This document shows, piece after piece, positions 63,469 through 64,000 of a DNA stretch of 64,000 nt. Under the pieces are notes generated by a model. It did not search any database and was not told the DNA's origin. It saw nothing but the letters and a program-made list of their open reading frames with translations. Made by a program: the position numbers and the translations under genes. The stretch comes from Nevskia sp. (GTDB lineage Bacteria > Pseudomonadota > Gammaproteobacteria > Nevskiales > Nevskiaceae). The stretch covers positions 186,001 to 250,000 of the forward strand of contig JALNYU010000001.1 in assembly GCA_023229645.1 (NCBI GenBank), written 5' to 3'. Within the stretch, counting starts at the first letter, position 1, and each line of letters opens with the position of its first letter.

Positions 63469-64000
63469 CTACGGGCTGATTGGGTGCAGTTGCTCGGTCA
63501 GTTCGGCTAATCCGGCTGCGACAAATTCCGGGCTGATATCGCCGGCCCAAGCGGCGCCGTTGCGGTTGATCCAAGCCGTGCGCAAGCCGGCGTTATAGGC
63601 GCCGTAGACATCGGTGTGCGGATCGTCACCGACGTGCAGCACATTTTCCGGCGCGCAGCCGAGGCGGCGGCAGGCTTCGCGGTAAATACTGGGGTCCGGT
63701 TTCGCGGCGCCGTAGTCGCTGGCCGAAAGCGAAAACGTGAAGTGCTGGTGCAGGCCAATCTGGCTAAGGTCGGCGTTGCCGTTGGAGATCGCCGCCAGCG
63801 GATAGCGGGCCGCGAGCCGCACCAGCGCGGCGTGCGTGCCTTCGTAGAGTTCCACTTGCTGCCGCGCGGCAAGAAATAGCGTGAACACGGTTTGCGCCCG
63901 CGCTGGATCGTAGCCGCAGTGTTCCAGCATTCGTGCAAATTGCAGCTGGCGCAACCAACCAAGATCGTGCGCCCGGCTCGGGAACTCGCTGATCAGCTCG
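63469..64000 (-). CDS. HAD-superfamily phosphatase, 5' end outside the window
   Basis: At least 176 C-terminal residues are present and the frame is open to the right edge, so the first motif (DxD) lies outside. ISNGNAD is motif II, KPDPSIY holds the motif III Lys, and HVGDDPHTDVYGAYNAG is motif IV. It resembles HAD-IA phosphatases such as YjjG. Convergent with the dehydratase gene. Confidence 0.88.
   Translation of the reverse strand, partial: ELISEFPSRAHDLGWLRQLQFARMLEHCGYDPARAQTVFTLFLAARQQVELYEGTHAALVRLAARYPLAAISNGNADLSQIGLHQHFTFSLSASDYGAAKPDPSIYREACRRLGCAPENVLHVGDDPHTDVYGAYNAGLRTAWINRNGAAWAGDISPEFVAAGLAELTEQLHPISP

Overview
The window reads as a GC-rich chromosomal segment of an aerobic, hydrogen-oxidising proteobacterium, probably a beta- or gammaproteobacterium. 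The evidence is an oxygen-tolerant membrane-bound [NiFe]-hydrogenase very like that of Ralstonia eutropha, the pepA-holC-valS and lptF-lptG housekeeping blocks, a class I fumarase, an APS-type CysH and a Sec signal peptidase. No rRNA, tRNA or CRISPR array was seen.

Region 1 (1-19342) is a hydrogenase locus. On the minus strand an OmpW-like gene, hoxK, hoxG and the start of hoxZ (cut by the left edge) form an apparent operon behind a sigma-54 promoter. A HoxA-type sigma-54 activator with a degenerate receiver pocket and a small zinc-ribbon protein lie just upstream. On the plus strand follow a transketolase homologue that has lost nearly all catalytic residues, a TPR protein, two tiny membrane proteins, a NifU/Rieske fusion, an NHL beta-propeller, hypF, hypC, a GmhA-like SIS isomerase, hypD, hypE, hypA and a nickel permease. 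The transketolase-like gene and the TPR gene share the same promoter module (dyad plus TTGACA at identical spacing). hypB and the hydrogenase maturation protease are not in the window.

Region 2 (about 19343-28100) is a more AT-rich accessory island. It holds a DUF4265 protein, several unrecognised small proteins, an orphan toxin-tail remnant coupled by ATGA to a small partner gene, a decayed Y1 (RAYT-like) transposase inside an element with inverted ends, and a large Sec-exported RHS/YD-repeat protein with a C-terminal HEXXH domain, followed by an overlapping small secreted protein.

Region 3 (28100-49800) is mostly core: a NitT/TauT-like ABC pair, an SGNH lipoprotein, ugd, a patatin phospholipase, valS (with an in-frame insertion), holC, pepA, lptF, lptG, RDD protein and cysH. 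It also holds a halohydrin-dehalogenase-like SDR without its catalytic Tyr, a VOC protein, a haem-oxygenase-fold putative diiron enzyme, a 2OG-Fe(II) oxygenase and class I fumarase.

Region 4 (49800-64000) has a MarR regulator divergent from an RND efflux operon with GTGA overlaps, a Moco-domain/pentapeptide-repeat fusion, a LuxR-type regulator, an ABC-2 exporter, an MBL hydrolase, lepB, a threonine-dehydratase-like enzyme and a HAD phosphatase cut by the right edge.

The most unusual part is the plus-strand hydrogenase accessory block: a pseudo-transketolase, an SIS sugar-phosphate isomerase fold, and TPR, NHL and NifU/Rieske proteins placed around the Hyp maturation genes.
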